64,000 nucleotides of DNA from RPQJ01 sp963732375 (GTDB lineage: Bacteria; Pseudomonadota; Gammaproteobacteria; Steroidobacterales; Steroidobacteraceae): positions 1-64,000 of the forward strand of contig CAVSZE010000013.1 of assembly GCA_963732375.1 (NCBI GenBank). The letters run 5' to 3'. Positions 24,920 to 33,379 of this stretch are shown piece by piece. Within the stretch, counting starts at the first letter, position 1; the number at the start of each line of letters is the position of its first letter. Below the pieces are notes generated by a model. The model saw nothing but the letters and a program-made list of their open reading frames with translations, made no database searches and was not told where the DNA came from. A program made the position numbers and the translations under genes.

Positions 24920-26149
24920 CTACGGCGCCGTAGTACCTTCGTGAGGAGTCGAAATGCGCTTCCTCAGGGCCTCCGACGCACCGGTCTTGTCCGCTATCGT
25001 CATCGCTTTTTCGTCAACGACAGCGCCCGCGTCCAAGAGCGCCTCGACTGTGGGCGTGTATCCGCAGGCCAACGCGTATTGCAGCGCCCCTTCGCCGCTC
25101 GTTACGTGAAGATTCGGGTTCGCGCCCTCGACTAGCAGCAGGCGCACGACCACCAGCCGGTTCGCGGATGCCGCCACCATCAATGGCGTGGCGCCGTAGG
25201 CAGTCTGGACATTCACACCGACATTCCGATCGACAAGATACTGGATCAGGGCGGGAGAGCCGAACATGGCCGCCCCATGCAGAAGCGTTCCGTCGCGGGT
25301 CGTCAATGGATAGCCCATCTGGGTGAACCGCTCTAGGGCCTCGACATCGTCAGCCATAACTGCAAAGTCAACAGGTGTAGCTCCGAGAGTGTCCTGAAGA
25401 CCAGGTGACTGAACATCCTTCAACGCTTGCCGCAGAAAGTCACGGTGCGATTGCGTGTCGGATGGGAGGTCGCCGCAGGTCGGCCGTGCGCTGTAGTCCC
25501 CATCGAGGACGTAGGCCACCTCAGTTGCGCGCCGCCAATTGGTGCTGTCCGTGTCGTGAGCCGGCGCCGGCGGTACAACCCGTCGAAATCTAAACCAAGC
25601 CCCGGTCGCTACATCGTACGGCACGGCAGGGAACGTCAGGCCGTGAGAGCGGCCGACCCGTTTGACCAGGAGTTCGTCCCCGGCCGCACGATACAGATAC
25701 ACGAGCGTAGTGGATGAGTCGGACAGTGTCGCCTCACCGCCACCTTGGTACTCCGGGAATCGCAGTTGCAGCGATCCGTCGGCGAGGCATTCGCTAGAAG
25801 CGGCGGTCATCGGTGTTGGGAGAACCACCGGCGTCTCTCGGCTGACAGACACAGCGAATGGGTTTGGAACTATGGAGACACGACTTTTTGCACCGACTCC
25901 GACGACATCACTCCCGGCGCGTATACCTCCATTCTCCATCAGCGAACTGAGCCAGGGCGATGCTGACCTATCGGGCAGGGTCGTGGATACCGATTCATTC
26001 GCGTATGTGCCCGCAAGTGCGTCGCAGGTAGATGACGGCACAATGCGCGGCCAGTCCGTGGGAGGTACTGCCTGCCGTAACTGCGGATCGACGCAACCGG
26101 CGCAGGTCGTTACGAACAACAGGACGACGATATGCCTTGCTGTACCCAT
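24920..26149 (-). CDS. lipoprotein with C-terminal ankyrin repeats
   Basis: From MGTARHIVVLLFVTTCAGC it has a lipobox cysteine at residue 19. The N-terminal half has STCDALAGTYANES and LVYLYRAAGDELLVKRVGRS, the same blocks as the lipoproteins at 12725 and 26309. The C-terminal 140 residues are ankyrin-like: DTLGATPVDFAVMADDVEAL, DGTLLHGAAMFGSPALIQYL, YGATPLMVAASANRLVVVRL and GEGALQYALACGYTPTVEAL. It is predicted to sit in the periplasm or outer membrane and bind a protein partner. The combination is unusual. Confidence 0.75.
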   Translation of the reverse strand: MGTARHIVVLLFVTTCAGCVDPQLRQAVPPTDWPRIVPSSTCDALAGTYANESVSTTLPDRSASPWLSSLMENGGIRAGSDVVGVGAKSRVSIVPNPFAVSVSRETPVVLPTPMTAASSECLADGSLQLRFPEYQGGGEATLSDSSTTLVYLYRAAGDELLVKRVGRSHGLTFPAVPYDVATGAWFRFRRVVPPAPAHDTDSTNWRRATEVAYVLDGDYSARPTCGDLPSDTQSHRDFLRQALKDVQSPGLQDTLGATPVDFAVMADDVEALERFTQMGYPLTTRDGTLLHGAAMFGSPALIQYLVDRNVGVNVQTAYGATPLMVAASANRLVVVRLLLVEGANPNLHVTSGEGALQYALACGYTPTVEALLDAGAVVDEKAMTIADKTGASEALRKRISTPHEGTTAP

Positions 26150-26308
26150 GATCGAGGCTATTTCACTTCGGGCTCCGGCTCCGAGGGACGGCCTCCGACC
26201 CAAATAGGTCACTGGCCGCGCGCTCGCTCCAACGCGTTATAGGACGATTACGTCTCACGACGAACTTCGCGCCTCGCGCTATGGCTCCTGGCAATCCTAA
26301 CGCCAGCC

Positions 26309-26926
26309 TTACTCTAGTCGGGGCTCTCCCGCTGTTTCACCTGCCGACTCGAACATCGGGAACCTCGACCAGTCCCAGCCCGCTGCTACGAATGGAATAA
26401 ACATGCCCACTCCGGCTCCGACCACGGACCGGCGAATCAGCAGCGATCCATCCGCGGCACGGCTGAGGTACAAGGTTGAATTCAACACGCCGACGACGCC
26501 TTCAGCACTGGTGGCACCAGGCGACTGCGGATCCGCGAGCTTGATCTCTCCTTTGTCGCAGGTCATTGGCCGCCGAATCGTCGTCGTGTACAGATCCCGG
26601 GCGCCGTCGCGTACCACGACCACGATCTCGTCGCCCGCCGCGCGTAGTTCGACCTGGCCCGCGGCGATGATCGCCTCGGCATCCCCGGTGGGACTCGGAC
26701 GCAGGATGAAATATGCCAGCTTCGTGGGAACCTTGGTTCCCCCGCTTTCTCCAGCATATCCCGCGTTGGCAAAAATCCCGCTGATATCGGGACAGGTCGA
26801 GTCCGCCGACACCTCTCGAGGTGACCACTTGTCCGGATAGCTCTGCATATAGATGCATCCGGGCAGCGGCGCCACAATCATGACCAGCACGACCGCGAGT
26901 CCTCTGCGCACCTGACTGGCACCCAT
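26309..26926 (-). CDS. lipoprotein with C-P-D-I-S-G motif
   Basis: A 205-residue protein from MGASQVRRGLAVVLVMIVAP with lipobox LPGC. It carries STCPDISGIFANAGY, then two internal cysteines, LYLSRAADGSLLIRRSVVGA and WDWSRFP. These match the shared blocks of the 12725 and 24920 proteins. Function unknown, predicted lipid-anchored. It is separated from the ankyrin lipoprotein by 159 bases. Confidence 0.72.
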   Translation of the reverse strand: MGASQVRRGLAVVLVMIVAPLPGCIYMQSYPDKWSPREVSADSTCPDISGIFANAGYAGESGGTKVPTKLAYFILRPSPTGDAEAIIAAGQVELRAAGDEIVVVVRDGARDLYTTTIRRPMTCDKGEIKLADPQSPGATSAEGVVGVLNSTLYLSRAADGSLLIRRSVVGAGVGMFIPFVAAGWDWSRFPMFESAGETAGEPRLE

Positions 26927-27030
26927 GAATGTCTGCGGATAGTCTCGGTCAGTGAACAATTTGCACGATTGGGTCAGCTCGGCTGGTGACCTGGACCCCG
27001 CCGTTCATAGACGCAAGAAGTTGGATGCCC

Positions 27031-27609
27031 CTAACACCAGTTACGTTCGATATTTGCGAGGGCCGTATGCCAGGAACCGTCCACGTCCACTCTCAGCTCA
27101 ACTTGGCACGACGCCGATGTCCAATCGATGTTTACTTGATACGCCTGGCCCTTGTCCGGCACGAAAGTCAGGTCAAAAGAGCAGCCGCCCACACCAAACG
27201 CTGTGATGGGGGTATAGAGCGCTCGCAGTCCGATCGCGACATTTGCCGGGACTACTATCGCCGGTGGATTGTTCGTCTTCCCGACCGGCATGCCCTTAGA
27301 AATCCGAGCCATTCTCTGGGTCTTCATCATGCAGGCATGATCATCGGGGGACCCGCGTTTCAGCAAGTCAGCGCCGAAACCGAGCAGCGGGGGCGTCCCG
27401 GTAACCTGAAAAGACAATGTGGCCGTATCTGCTTCGGAAGCCGACGGCGCATACGTCGAGACACACGCCGTGGAACTGGCCACGCACATCAACAGCGAGA
27501 GGCGAATCACGTTTCGCCGCAGCAATGCGTCCTGAACGACGCGGAAGCCAAGTGCAGGCCATGCGCTGGTCCTTTGTAGGCCAGAAATGATTGTGCGTCC
27601 TTGCGTCAC
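27031..27609 (-). CDS. putative lipoprotein, unknown function
   Basis: A 192-residue frame. An internal hydrophobic stretch RLSLLMCVASSTAC has a lipobox-like end, so the real start may be a later codon. The mature part includes SFQVTGTPPLLGFGADLLKR, GGCSFDLTFVPDKGQ and NIDWTSASCQVELRVDVDGS. It is beta-rich with several cysteines. No family was recognised. Same orientation as its neighbours. Confidence 0.55.
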   Translation of the reverse strand: MTQGRTIISGLQRTSAWPALGFRVVQDALLRRNVIRLSLLMCVASSTACVSTYAPSASEADTATLSFQVTGTPPLLGFGADLLKRGSPDDHACMMKTQRMARISKGMPVGKTNNPPAIVVPANVAIGLRALYTPITAFGVGGCSFDLTFVPDKGQAYQVNIDWTSASCQVELRVDVDGSWHTALANIERNWC

Positions 27610-27717
27610 GACTAGGCCCTCCGTGTGAGTTCACGGGCGCGATTCCAGCACCATGGCAAGCGACGCGTCAATTCGGGGTATTCCACAAGAAGTCGGCCAA
27701 CCCAGTCGGGATCGAAT

Positions 27718-27748
27718 GCCCGCTTCCGGCAGGTTGCTGAAAGCGGGC
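27718..27748. terminator. hairpin between single-gene modules
   Basis: GCCCGCTT and AAGCGGGC form an 8-bp stem with a 15-base loop. No T-run follows, so it is a weak terminator or a repeat-associated hairpin. Confidence 0.3.
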
Positions 27749-27869
27749 TGATCCAAAGTGAACGATCGTTTCGCAGAGAAACAGACATTTGCCTTGTCGT
27801 TGGGCCGGCCTACGACTCGTCTCCGCATACCTTCTGCCGGAATCTGGGGTGCCAACGGCATCCACCTTC

Positions 27870-28376
27870 CTAGTTGCCATAGCTCTGAAAGACAAACTCC
27901 GGGCTTGCCTCACCTTCGGCAGTAGCTGCCAACCACACGCGTGCGCGGTCATCACCCTTGATGCACCGGACATAGTACTTGCGGTCGGCCTCGAACGTCC
28001 CTTCGTAGACCATGATGACCGACTGCAACGCCCCGAGGAACGGTGGGAGTCCGCTCGCATAGTTACAGGCCAGAGCGAATGAATGCGGCCCTGGTTGAAC
28101 CCGCACTTCATTGTCTTCGTAGTGCAGAAGTTTGCCTTCCACACTACCGATCCAAGCCCTGCAAATGCGGCCCGATCCGGGGAAACCGCAGGTCCCCGCC
28201 GTGCCTATGACCGACCCCCAATTCACGACAGTCGCGGCCGGCTGGTCGGGCAGCGGCTGCGAATACAGCCTGTCGGCGGGTATCGAAGTGCATCCATAGG
28301 CCACAACACACGCCAGAATCGCGAGGACCGAACGAAAGCTACCGTGGAAATGTCTATCACTTGACTCAGTCATCAT
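27870..28376 (-). CDS. putative lipoprotein, unknown function
   Basis: From MMTESSDRHFHGSFRSVLAI with lipobox VAYGC. The mature protein has CGFPGSGRICRAWIGSVEGK, VRVQPGPHSFALACNYASGL and ADRKYYVRCIKGDDRARVWL, a small beta-rich domain. The starting frame at 28490 adds unlikely residues. Predicted lipid-anchored; part of the same minus-strand series. Confidence 0.6.
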   Translation of the reverse strand: MMTESSDRHFHGSFRSVLAILACVVAYGCTSIPADRLYSQPLPDQPAATVVNWGSVIGTAGTCGFPGSGRICRAWIGSVEGKLLHYEDNEVRVQPGPHSFALACNYASGLPPFLGALQSVIMVYEGTFEADRKYYVRCIKGDDRARVWLAATAEGEASPEFVFQSYGN

Positions 28377-28508
28377 TTGGGCTCGCTCGACATTAACAGG
28401 CCAGTTCAGACTCGATGCTGTCCGGTGTCCACGCGTCTGGTGATGGCCGCCCTGAGTCCGACGCGAACGTCGGCCTTCCGCTGCAAACACGCGTGGCGTC
28501 GTCCGTAG

Positions 28509-29159
28509 TCAGGGGCGGTCCTCGCTGGCCTCGGCCGGCGCAGCGTCAGCGGTCGGTACCGTCACACCATCAATGAATGCCCGCGCACGCTGCGCGAAGT
28601 CGGGATCCGGTTCCGGGCCTCGATGCGAATATGAAATGGCAAAGCCCAAGGTCGGCTGCGTGGGGTGCCGACAGTAGAGTGAGTCAGCCTGCAATGTCAG
28701 AGACGCGTGCTGGAAATAAGAGACTCTCGCGTTTGTGTCGAGGGTCGTCACCTGATACCGCACGCATGGATAGCCTCGAGCGTCCGTGTATTCCAACGTG
28801 CCGCCGGTGGTCTTGAAGCGATCCGAAGAGGTGTCATTCTCGATACCGTGCCGGATCAAGGCCACCAATTCATCGCTGGTCGTGGTTTCGGCGAGAGCGA
28901 AGCCGGTCACGCTGGCGATATCGCTCGCGGTGGAGCTCTTACCCGGTCGGCCGAAGACCCAACTCCCCGGGGACGATTGCATTAACAGCCACCCGTCCGA
29001 GTCCGGCGCGCGTATATCGAGTACCTTGCCGCGGAATATCTTTCCAGGGGCCACTGGTGCGGGAGCGCTCCAGACAGCGATCGGCATCAAGAGCGCCAGC
29101 AGCGGCACGAATCGTGCCGGTCGCTGCCGACGTTGTTGGTTTCCACGTCCTTGTGTCAT
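28509..29159 (-). CDS. secreted protein, unknown function
   Basis: A 216-residue protein with signal peptide (RFVPLLALLMPIAVWSAPAP). It contains KIFRGKVLDIRAPDSDGWLL, VTGFALAETTTSDELVALIR and YTDARGYPCVRYQVTTLDTN, with two cysteines that could pair. Predicted periplasmic. No family assignment is made. Confidence 0.6.
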   Translation of the reverse strand: MTQGRGNQQRRQRPARFVPLLALLMPIAVWSAPAPVAPGKIFRGKVLDIRAPDSDGWLLMQSSPGSWVFGRPGKSSTASDIASVTGFALAETTTSDELVALIRHGIENDTSSDRFKTTGGTLEYTDARGYPCVRYQVTTLDTNARVSYFQHASLTLQADSLYCRHPTQPTLGFAISYSHRGPEPDPDFAQRARAFIDGVTVPTADAAPAEASEDRP

Positions 29160-29255
29160 GGGCTAGCCAAATCCCTCGGACCCGTGGCATCGACTACAGC
29201 ACCGATCTTGGGACCGGTCAATCGGTGGGGGGCCGTTCCACTTGAAGTCGAGCGT

Positions 29256-29303
29256 GACCGGCCGCTGCTGGCCGATTTTACCCCTACGCGAAGGTCTGCT
29301 TTC
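29256..29303. repeat. dispersed repeat R2
   Basis: GCTGCTGGCCGATTTTACCC followed by CTACGCGAAGGTCTGCTTTC. Confidence 0.55.
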
Positions 29304-29387
29304 CCACTACCGTGGCGACCGAACGGGGAGTATCTGCAACAGGACCGTGAGTCGCAGTCGACGGTACCATCTGCCTCAAAGTCATGA

Positions 29388-29426
29388 CACTGGCCGATTT
29401 CCCCCGTTCGCGAACGTCCACTTCTG
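29388..29426. repeat. dispersed repeat R2
   Basis: CACTGGCCGATTTCCCCCGT followed by TCGCGAACGTCCACTT. Confidence 0.5.
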
Positions 29427-29578
29427 TCGATAGCAGTCGTCACGCGCGACCTCGATCCCCTCCCGATCCGACCCCCTCCGCCGCTCCCCGACCGATCACT
29501 CACCCAAAAGCCGACCTCGTACGACGATAGACGACCCCTTATTTCTCGTTCAACGGGATCTCGGTTCCGTCGAGCAAG

Positions 29579-30070
29579 TCAGTCGAAGGCACGAATGTCG
29601 GGGAGTGCAGTCAGAATCGGCTGGTCCTTGAGCTGTTCATTGACATGTTCTCGAAAGCTCTTCTCAAACTCCGGCGAGAAGAAATTCCACCATTTCCGCC
29701 CTTGTAGCGTGCTCATCTCGCTCACGAGCGAACCTTGCACGTCGAGCCAGGATGCCTCGTCCATCGCCCCGGCTTGATATTGTCGCCAATTCGTTCGCCC
29801 CCTCTCCACCACGGCAAACAAATACGCGCTGAGGCGGACTTTCTCTGAATCCGTCAGGTTTGGATTCACAGTGCTCAGCCAGACTTCTGGCACGTTAACC
29901 GCCAGCTCGAGTTGAGCAGTCGCGTTTTCAAGGGCGGCCTGTCGGGAATTCGCTTCCAGCACTTGGGTGTTCTGCTGAATTTCGATGGTCAAGTAGACCA
30001 GCGTCGCCAGCACTGCTATGGAACTAGTGATTTCCGCGATTGCGGACAACCTCGTCAGGTTCATTGCCAT
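29579..30070 (-). CDS. single-pass membrane protein, unknown function
   Basis: From MAMNLTRLSAIAEITSSIAV it has one N-terminal membrane helix (IAVLATLVYLTIEI). The rest is soluble, with QQNTQVLEANSRQAALENAT and FFSPEFEKSFREHV. The pattern of helix, then QQNTQ and SRQA, is common in an uncharacterised proteobacterial family. The frame extends to 30109 but the later Met is preferred. Confidence 0.65.
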   Translation of the reverse strand: MAMNLTRLSAIAEITSSIAVLATLVYLTIEIQQNTQVLEANSRQAALENATAQLELAVNVPEVWLSTVNPNLTDSEKVRLSAYLFAVVERGRTNWRQYQAGAMDEASWLDVQGSLVSEMSTLQGRKWWNFFSPEFEKSFREHVNEQLKDQPILTALPDIRAFD

Positions 30071-30298
30071 CCCCGTCGTTACTCGGTCCGATTCCGACGA
30101 AGCTAGCACGGTAGTTGCATGGCTCCAACCAGCCGAACATTGCGTCAGGACACGGCCCAGATGTCCGCGCGTTGCCTCATTGGACTTATCGAGCCCGCGT
30201 CCCGACAGCAGACTGTCAACGGTGCAAACCGACCCGCAGCGGATCCCGCTGATTGGGCTACCTCCTGTGTGCCCTTGCAGCGCGTCTCAGGTGTCCCG

Positions 30299-30853
30299 CT
30301 ACAAGGCGGGGATGAAATTCAAGGCGTACCAGGCCGTCAGCAAATACATGGCCGCAATGATGCCCAGCTGGATGCGTGGGGATTCGAAGATCCACGCTGT
30401 GACAATGAGACTGATCTGGGCGATTCCAAGCAACTTCACGGCCGACGATTGAAAGCCCGCCAGCATCAGGTTCGCGAGATGCCCAAGGATCAAGTAGAAA
30501 AGAAGGCCGGTCAGAAATTTGCGTCGTACGGCGGCATGGTGAGCCGCGAGATCAACCGGCTCCTTGATTTCAACCTCGGGCACGATCAGCCAGCAATTTA
30601 CAAAGAGGATGGCACCGAGCAAGAGCAGGAAGCAGACGAATCCCAGCGACCACACGGGATCGTTACGCGCGTGCCAGACGGAGAACCAATAGTCGACGCA
30701 CATGAACGCCATGAAACCGATCCATCCTACCAGTGGTATGGACCATCGACTCACGCCTGCCTTGATGATCTTCGTGATGCCGATCAATAGATGCGTGAGT
30801 GCCAGCGATATGACGATCGACAGCAGCACGCTGACGTATTCGAAAGGCGTCAT
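30299..30853 (-). CDS. polytopic membrane protein, unknown function
   Basis: A 184-residue protein starting MTPFEYVSVLLSIVISLALT with five or six hydrophobic helices, including VGWIGFMAFMCVDYWFSVWH, LGFVCFLLLLGAILFVNCWL and ESPRIQLGIIAAMYLLTAWY. It resembles uncharacterised multi-helix proteins of single-gene modules. No transport motif was seen. Confidence 0.7.
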   Translation of the reverse strand: MTPFEYVSVLLSIVISLALTHLLIGITKIIKAGVSRWSIPLVGWIGFMAFMCVDYWFSVWHARNDPVWSLGFVCFLLLLGAILFVNCWLIVPEVEIKEPVDLAAHHAAVRRKFLTGLLFYLILGHLANLMLAGFQSSAVKLLGIAQISLIVTAWIFESPRIQLGIIAAMYLLTAWYALNFIPAL

Positions 30854-30996
30854 TCAGCACCAGGAAGTGTCATGGAACTCCTCTCTCGACTCTACACCCG
30901 ACGAGACCGCCGACATCTTCACAGCGTAGCCCAAGGGCGATCGACTTGCTCTGGACGAACAGGGGCTGAAGGGCCGCTACTGCCCGGAATCCCCGC

Positions 30997-31040
30997 CCCG
31001 ACAGCCGACGTTCAACGGTGAAAAACGACCCATAGCGGCA
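30997..31040. repeat. dispersed repeat R1 (degenerate)
   Basis: CGACAGCCGACGTTCAACGG followed by TGAAAAACGACCCATAGCGG. Confidence 0.35.
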
Positions 31041-31174
31041 GTTCGCTCGGGCGGCCATTCGAGCAACCCGGAGCGACTAGCGGCCCTTCTCACCTTCGAG
31101 AATACGGCGTTCGAGCCTAAGACTGCACGAAGGTCCGCAATGCGCGGCACGACGTTTCATTGAATGGCGCTTGC

Positions 31175-32965
31175 TCAGGGCGCGAGTTTCCCAGCTGCGA
31201 GGCGGTGGGCACCGCGTGCCATCAGCGCGACGAAGCGGGGATGCGCTCGGATCGGATCGAGGCTGTTGTCCCGCTGCATCCACACCAACCAGCCTTCGCT
31301 GACCCGGTCGATCCACGGCTCGATCAGGTCCACCGCGGTGTCTGCGTCCTGCAGCCTCGACATGGCGCATGCGAGGTTGTAATGCAGCCGCGCGTTGCCC
31401 GGATCGAACAGGAGCGCCCGCCGGGTCCAGTCGCGCGCGCGTTCGGCCTGTCCCAGTCCGGCGAGCGAGGTCACCAGGAACCCGAGTGCCCCACTGTGGT
31501 CGGGCTCGTCCGCGAGGATCTTCTCGCAGCGTGCAAGAGAGCGTCGCTCAGCGGCCGCAGTCGCGTCGCTTTCGCCCAGCGCCTCGTAGGCCTGCGACAC
31601 CATCCCGGCCGGCCAGTAGGCGTCCGGGTCGAGTTCGATGGCGCGCTCCAGGTGCACGATCGCCTGCTCGTATTCACGCCGTCCGATGGCCACGGCTCCG
31701 GCGATGACGCGGGCGTCATAACAATCCGGATCGAGCGCCAGCGCGGTCGCGAGCACGTCGTCGACAGGCTCCTGGTCCAGCAGGCCGCGCACCATGCTTT
31801 CGGCGAGCGCGGCGTGCCCTTCCGCGACCGCGGGATCAGCCGCAATGGCCCGCTCGGCTGACGCTCGCGCGCTGGCGATGGAATAGCCTTCGACGCCGCG
31901 CTGGCTCAGTTCCGCCTCCGCGAGCGACATCAGCGCCCAGCCTTGGGCGAAACCAGGATCCAGTTCGACGACGCGGCGGCAGATACGCAGGATGACCGGC
32001 TTGAGCCGTTCGCTGCCCTTGCGCTGGAACCCCCGGGCCATCAGGAAGAGCTCGTACGCTTCCGAGCTGGTCGTGGACCGCTGCTCGATCGCCGCCTTTT
32101 CCGCCGGCAAGAGTTTGACTTTCAACGCCGTGACGATGGCCTTCGAGATGTCGTCCTGGATGGCAAAGATGTCGTCGAGCGTGCGGTCATAGCGCTCGGC
32201 CCAAACTTGCGTGTCGGTTGCCGCTTCCAGCAGTTGCGCCGTAATCCGGATGCGATTGCCAGACTTGCGCACGCTGCCTTCGAGGACGTGAGTGACCTTC
32301 AATCCCCGCGCGAGCTGCGCGGGTGCGACGGTCTTGCCCTTGTACGAGAACGCGGAATTGCGCGAAGCCACCGACAGGCCGGAGACGCGCCCGAGATCGG
32401 TGATGATGTCCTCGGTCACGCCGTCGCTGAAGTACTCCTGCTCCGGATCGCCGCTCATGTTCACGAACGGCAGGATGACGACCCCGGGCCGGGTGGGCGG
32501 GACTGGAGGGGACGGCATCGACGTCGTAGCGGACGGTGGTGCGGCGCCGGACTGCAGGATGCGCGGTGCAGTCTGGACCTCGATCAACCGCAGCACGTCG
32601 GAAACGAGTCCCTGCCAGGCCTTGTCCTCGTTGTTGCCGTGCCAATGCGAAAGGTCCGCGGTGTGTGTCAACTCGAAAATGATGGGCCGCTGGCACGCCT
32701 CGATCATCACCGGCACGAGCGTGCGATTGCGGTCCGCCTGGGTCGCCTCGGCTCGAACCCAGCGAGATGTAACGGAACTCGAGGACCAGAGCACCACAAC
32801 GGCCTTGGCCTCACGGAGCGCACGCTCGATGCTTTCGTCGAACGCTTCTCCGGATCGGAGCGCATCGTCCCACCAGACCGTGAGGCCGGCCGACTGGAAC
32901 GCATCGGCAAAGAGACGTGCGATCTTCGCGTCGTCCCGGGAGTAGGAGATGAAGACGTCGGCCAT
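31175..32965 (-). CDS. TIR domain, TolB_N-like domain and TPR protein
   Basis: A 596-residue protein. Residues 1-130 are a TIR domain starting MADVFISYSRDDAKIARLFA, with WWDDALRSGE and SRWVRAEAT, where Glu73 is at the place of the NADase catalytic glutamate. Residues about 165-290 are the TolB N-terminal-like region seen in adenylate-cyclase-type regulators (VVILPFVNMSGDPEQEYFSD, VLEGSVRKSGNRIRITAQLL, WAERYDRTLDDIFAIQDDIS). Residues 300-580 are TPR-like repeats, including YEQAIVHLERAIELDPDAYW. No helix-turn-helix or cyclase domain follows. It may act as an NAD-cleaving sensor or as a scaffold; which is unknown. Confidence 0.85.
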   Translation of the reverse strand: MADVFISYSRDDAKIARLFADAFQSAGLTVWWDDALRSGEAFDESIERALREAKAVVVLWSSSSVTSRWVRAEATQADRNRTLVPVMIEACQRPIIFELTHTADLSHWHGNNEDKAWQGLVSDVLRLIEVQTAPRILQSGAAPPSATTSMPSPPVPPTRPGVVILPFVNMSGDPEQEYFSDGVTEDIITDLGRVSGLSVASRNSAFSYKGKTVAPAQLARGLKVTHVLEGSVRKSGNRIRITAQLLEAATDTQVWAERYDRTLDDIFAIQDDISKAIVTALKVKLLPAEKAAIEQRSTTSSEAYELFLMARGFQRKGSERLKPVILRICRRVVELDPGFAQGWALMSLAEAELSQRGVEGYSIASARASAERAIAADPAVAEGHAALAESMVRGLLDQEPVDDVLATALALDPDCYDARVIAGAVAIGRREYEQAIVHLERAIELDPDAYWPAGMVSQAYEALGESDATAAAERRSLARCEKILADEPDHSGALGFLVTSLAGLGQAERARDWTRRALLFDPGNARLHYNLACAMSRLQDADTAVDLIEPWIDRVSEGWLVWMQRDNSLDPIRAHPRFVALMARGAHRLAAGKLAP

Positions 32966-33379
32966 GTGCGCCTTTGGAAAGGGTCTTGAGTGACCTGACC
33001 AGCGAAGTCTACCGGGCCCGAGGGCAGTCCGCTCTTGGCGACTTTAGCCAGTCAACTACCCCGCCACCAGTAGCCCGGAATCTACCTTCACGAACCGCGT
33101 GAGCGCCAGCGCACGGTGGCTTCCGCAGCAAACTCAACTTACTCCTGCCAAACCCGCCGCGCCTGCGCGGCTCCGAAGCGCTGCCCAGCAGCGCGAGCTG
33201 CGACGCGTCGCAGCGTCTGCCCGGTTCCTGGCCCGGAATCCCTGCCCGAAAGCGGACCCTCTAGGACCGAGAACAACCCAAAGCAGAAGCTGGCAAGTAC
33301 AAGAAGCAGACGTTCAACACGATCTATCAGCGGGACCAAGATTGCGGCCCCGATGCGCGGACCTGTTGGCCGACCTGCC
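32966..33379. other. intergenic with repeats
   Basis: About 410 bases without a gene. It holds an R1 unit (33244-33290) and a segment at 33126-33150 (GCAGCAAACTCAACTTACTC) also found at 22217. Confidence 0.5.
33244..33290. repeat. dispersed repeat R1
   Basis: GCCCGAAAGCGGACCCTCTA followed by GGACCGAGAACAACCCAAAG. Confidence 0.55.

Larger units (their letters stand above)
29160..29578. other. intergenic with two R2 repeats
   Basis: About 420 bases without a gene. Two R2 copies lie at 29256-29303 and 29388-29426 in the same orientation, about 130 bases apart. Confidence 0.5.

Noticed and set aside
26220..26308. Possible attC between the two lipoprotein genes
   Set aside because: GTTAGGA and TATAAC boxes occur but in the wrong order and without a pairing stem.
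27029..27045. GTTAGGGG box at the end of the 27031 gene as an attC site
   Set aside because: The GTTAG is formed by the last codon and stop of that gene, and no paired box or stem follows.
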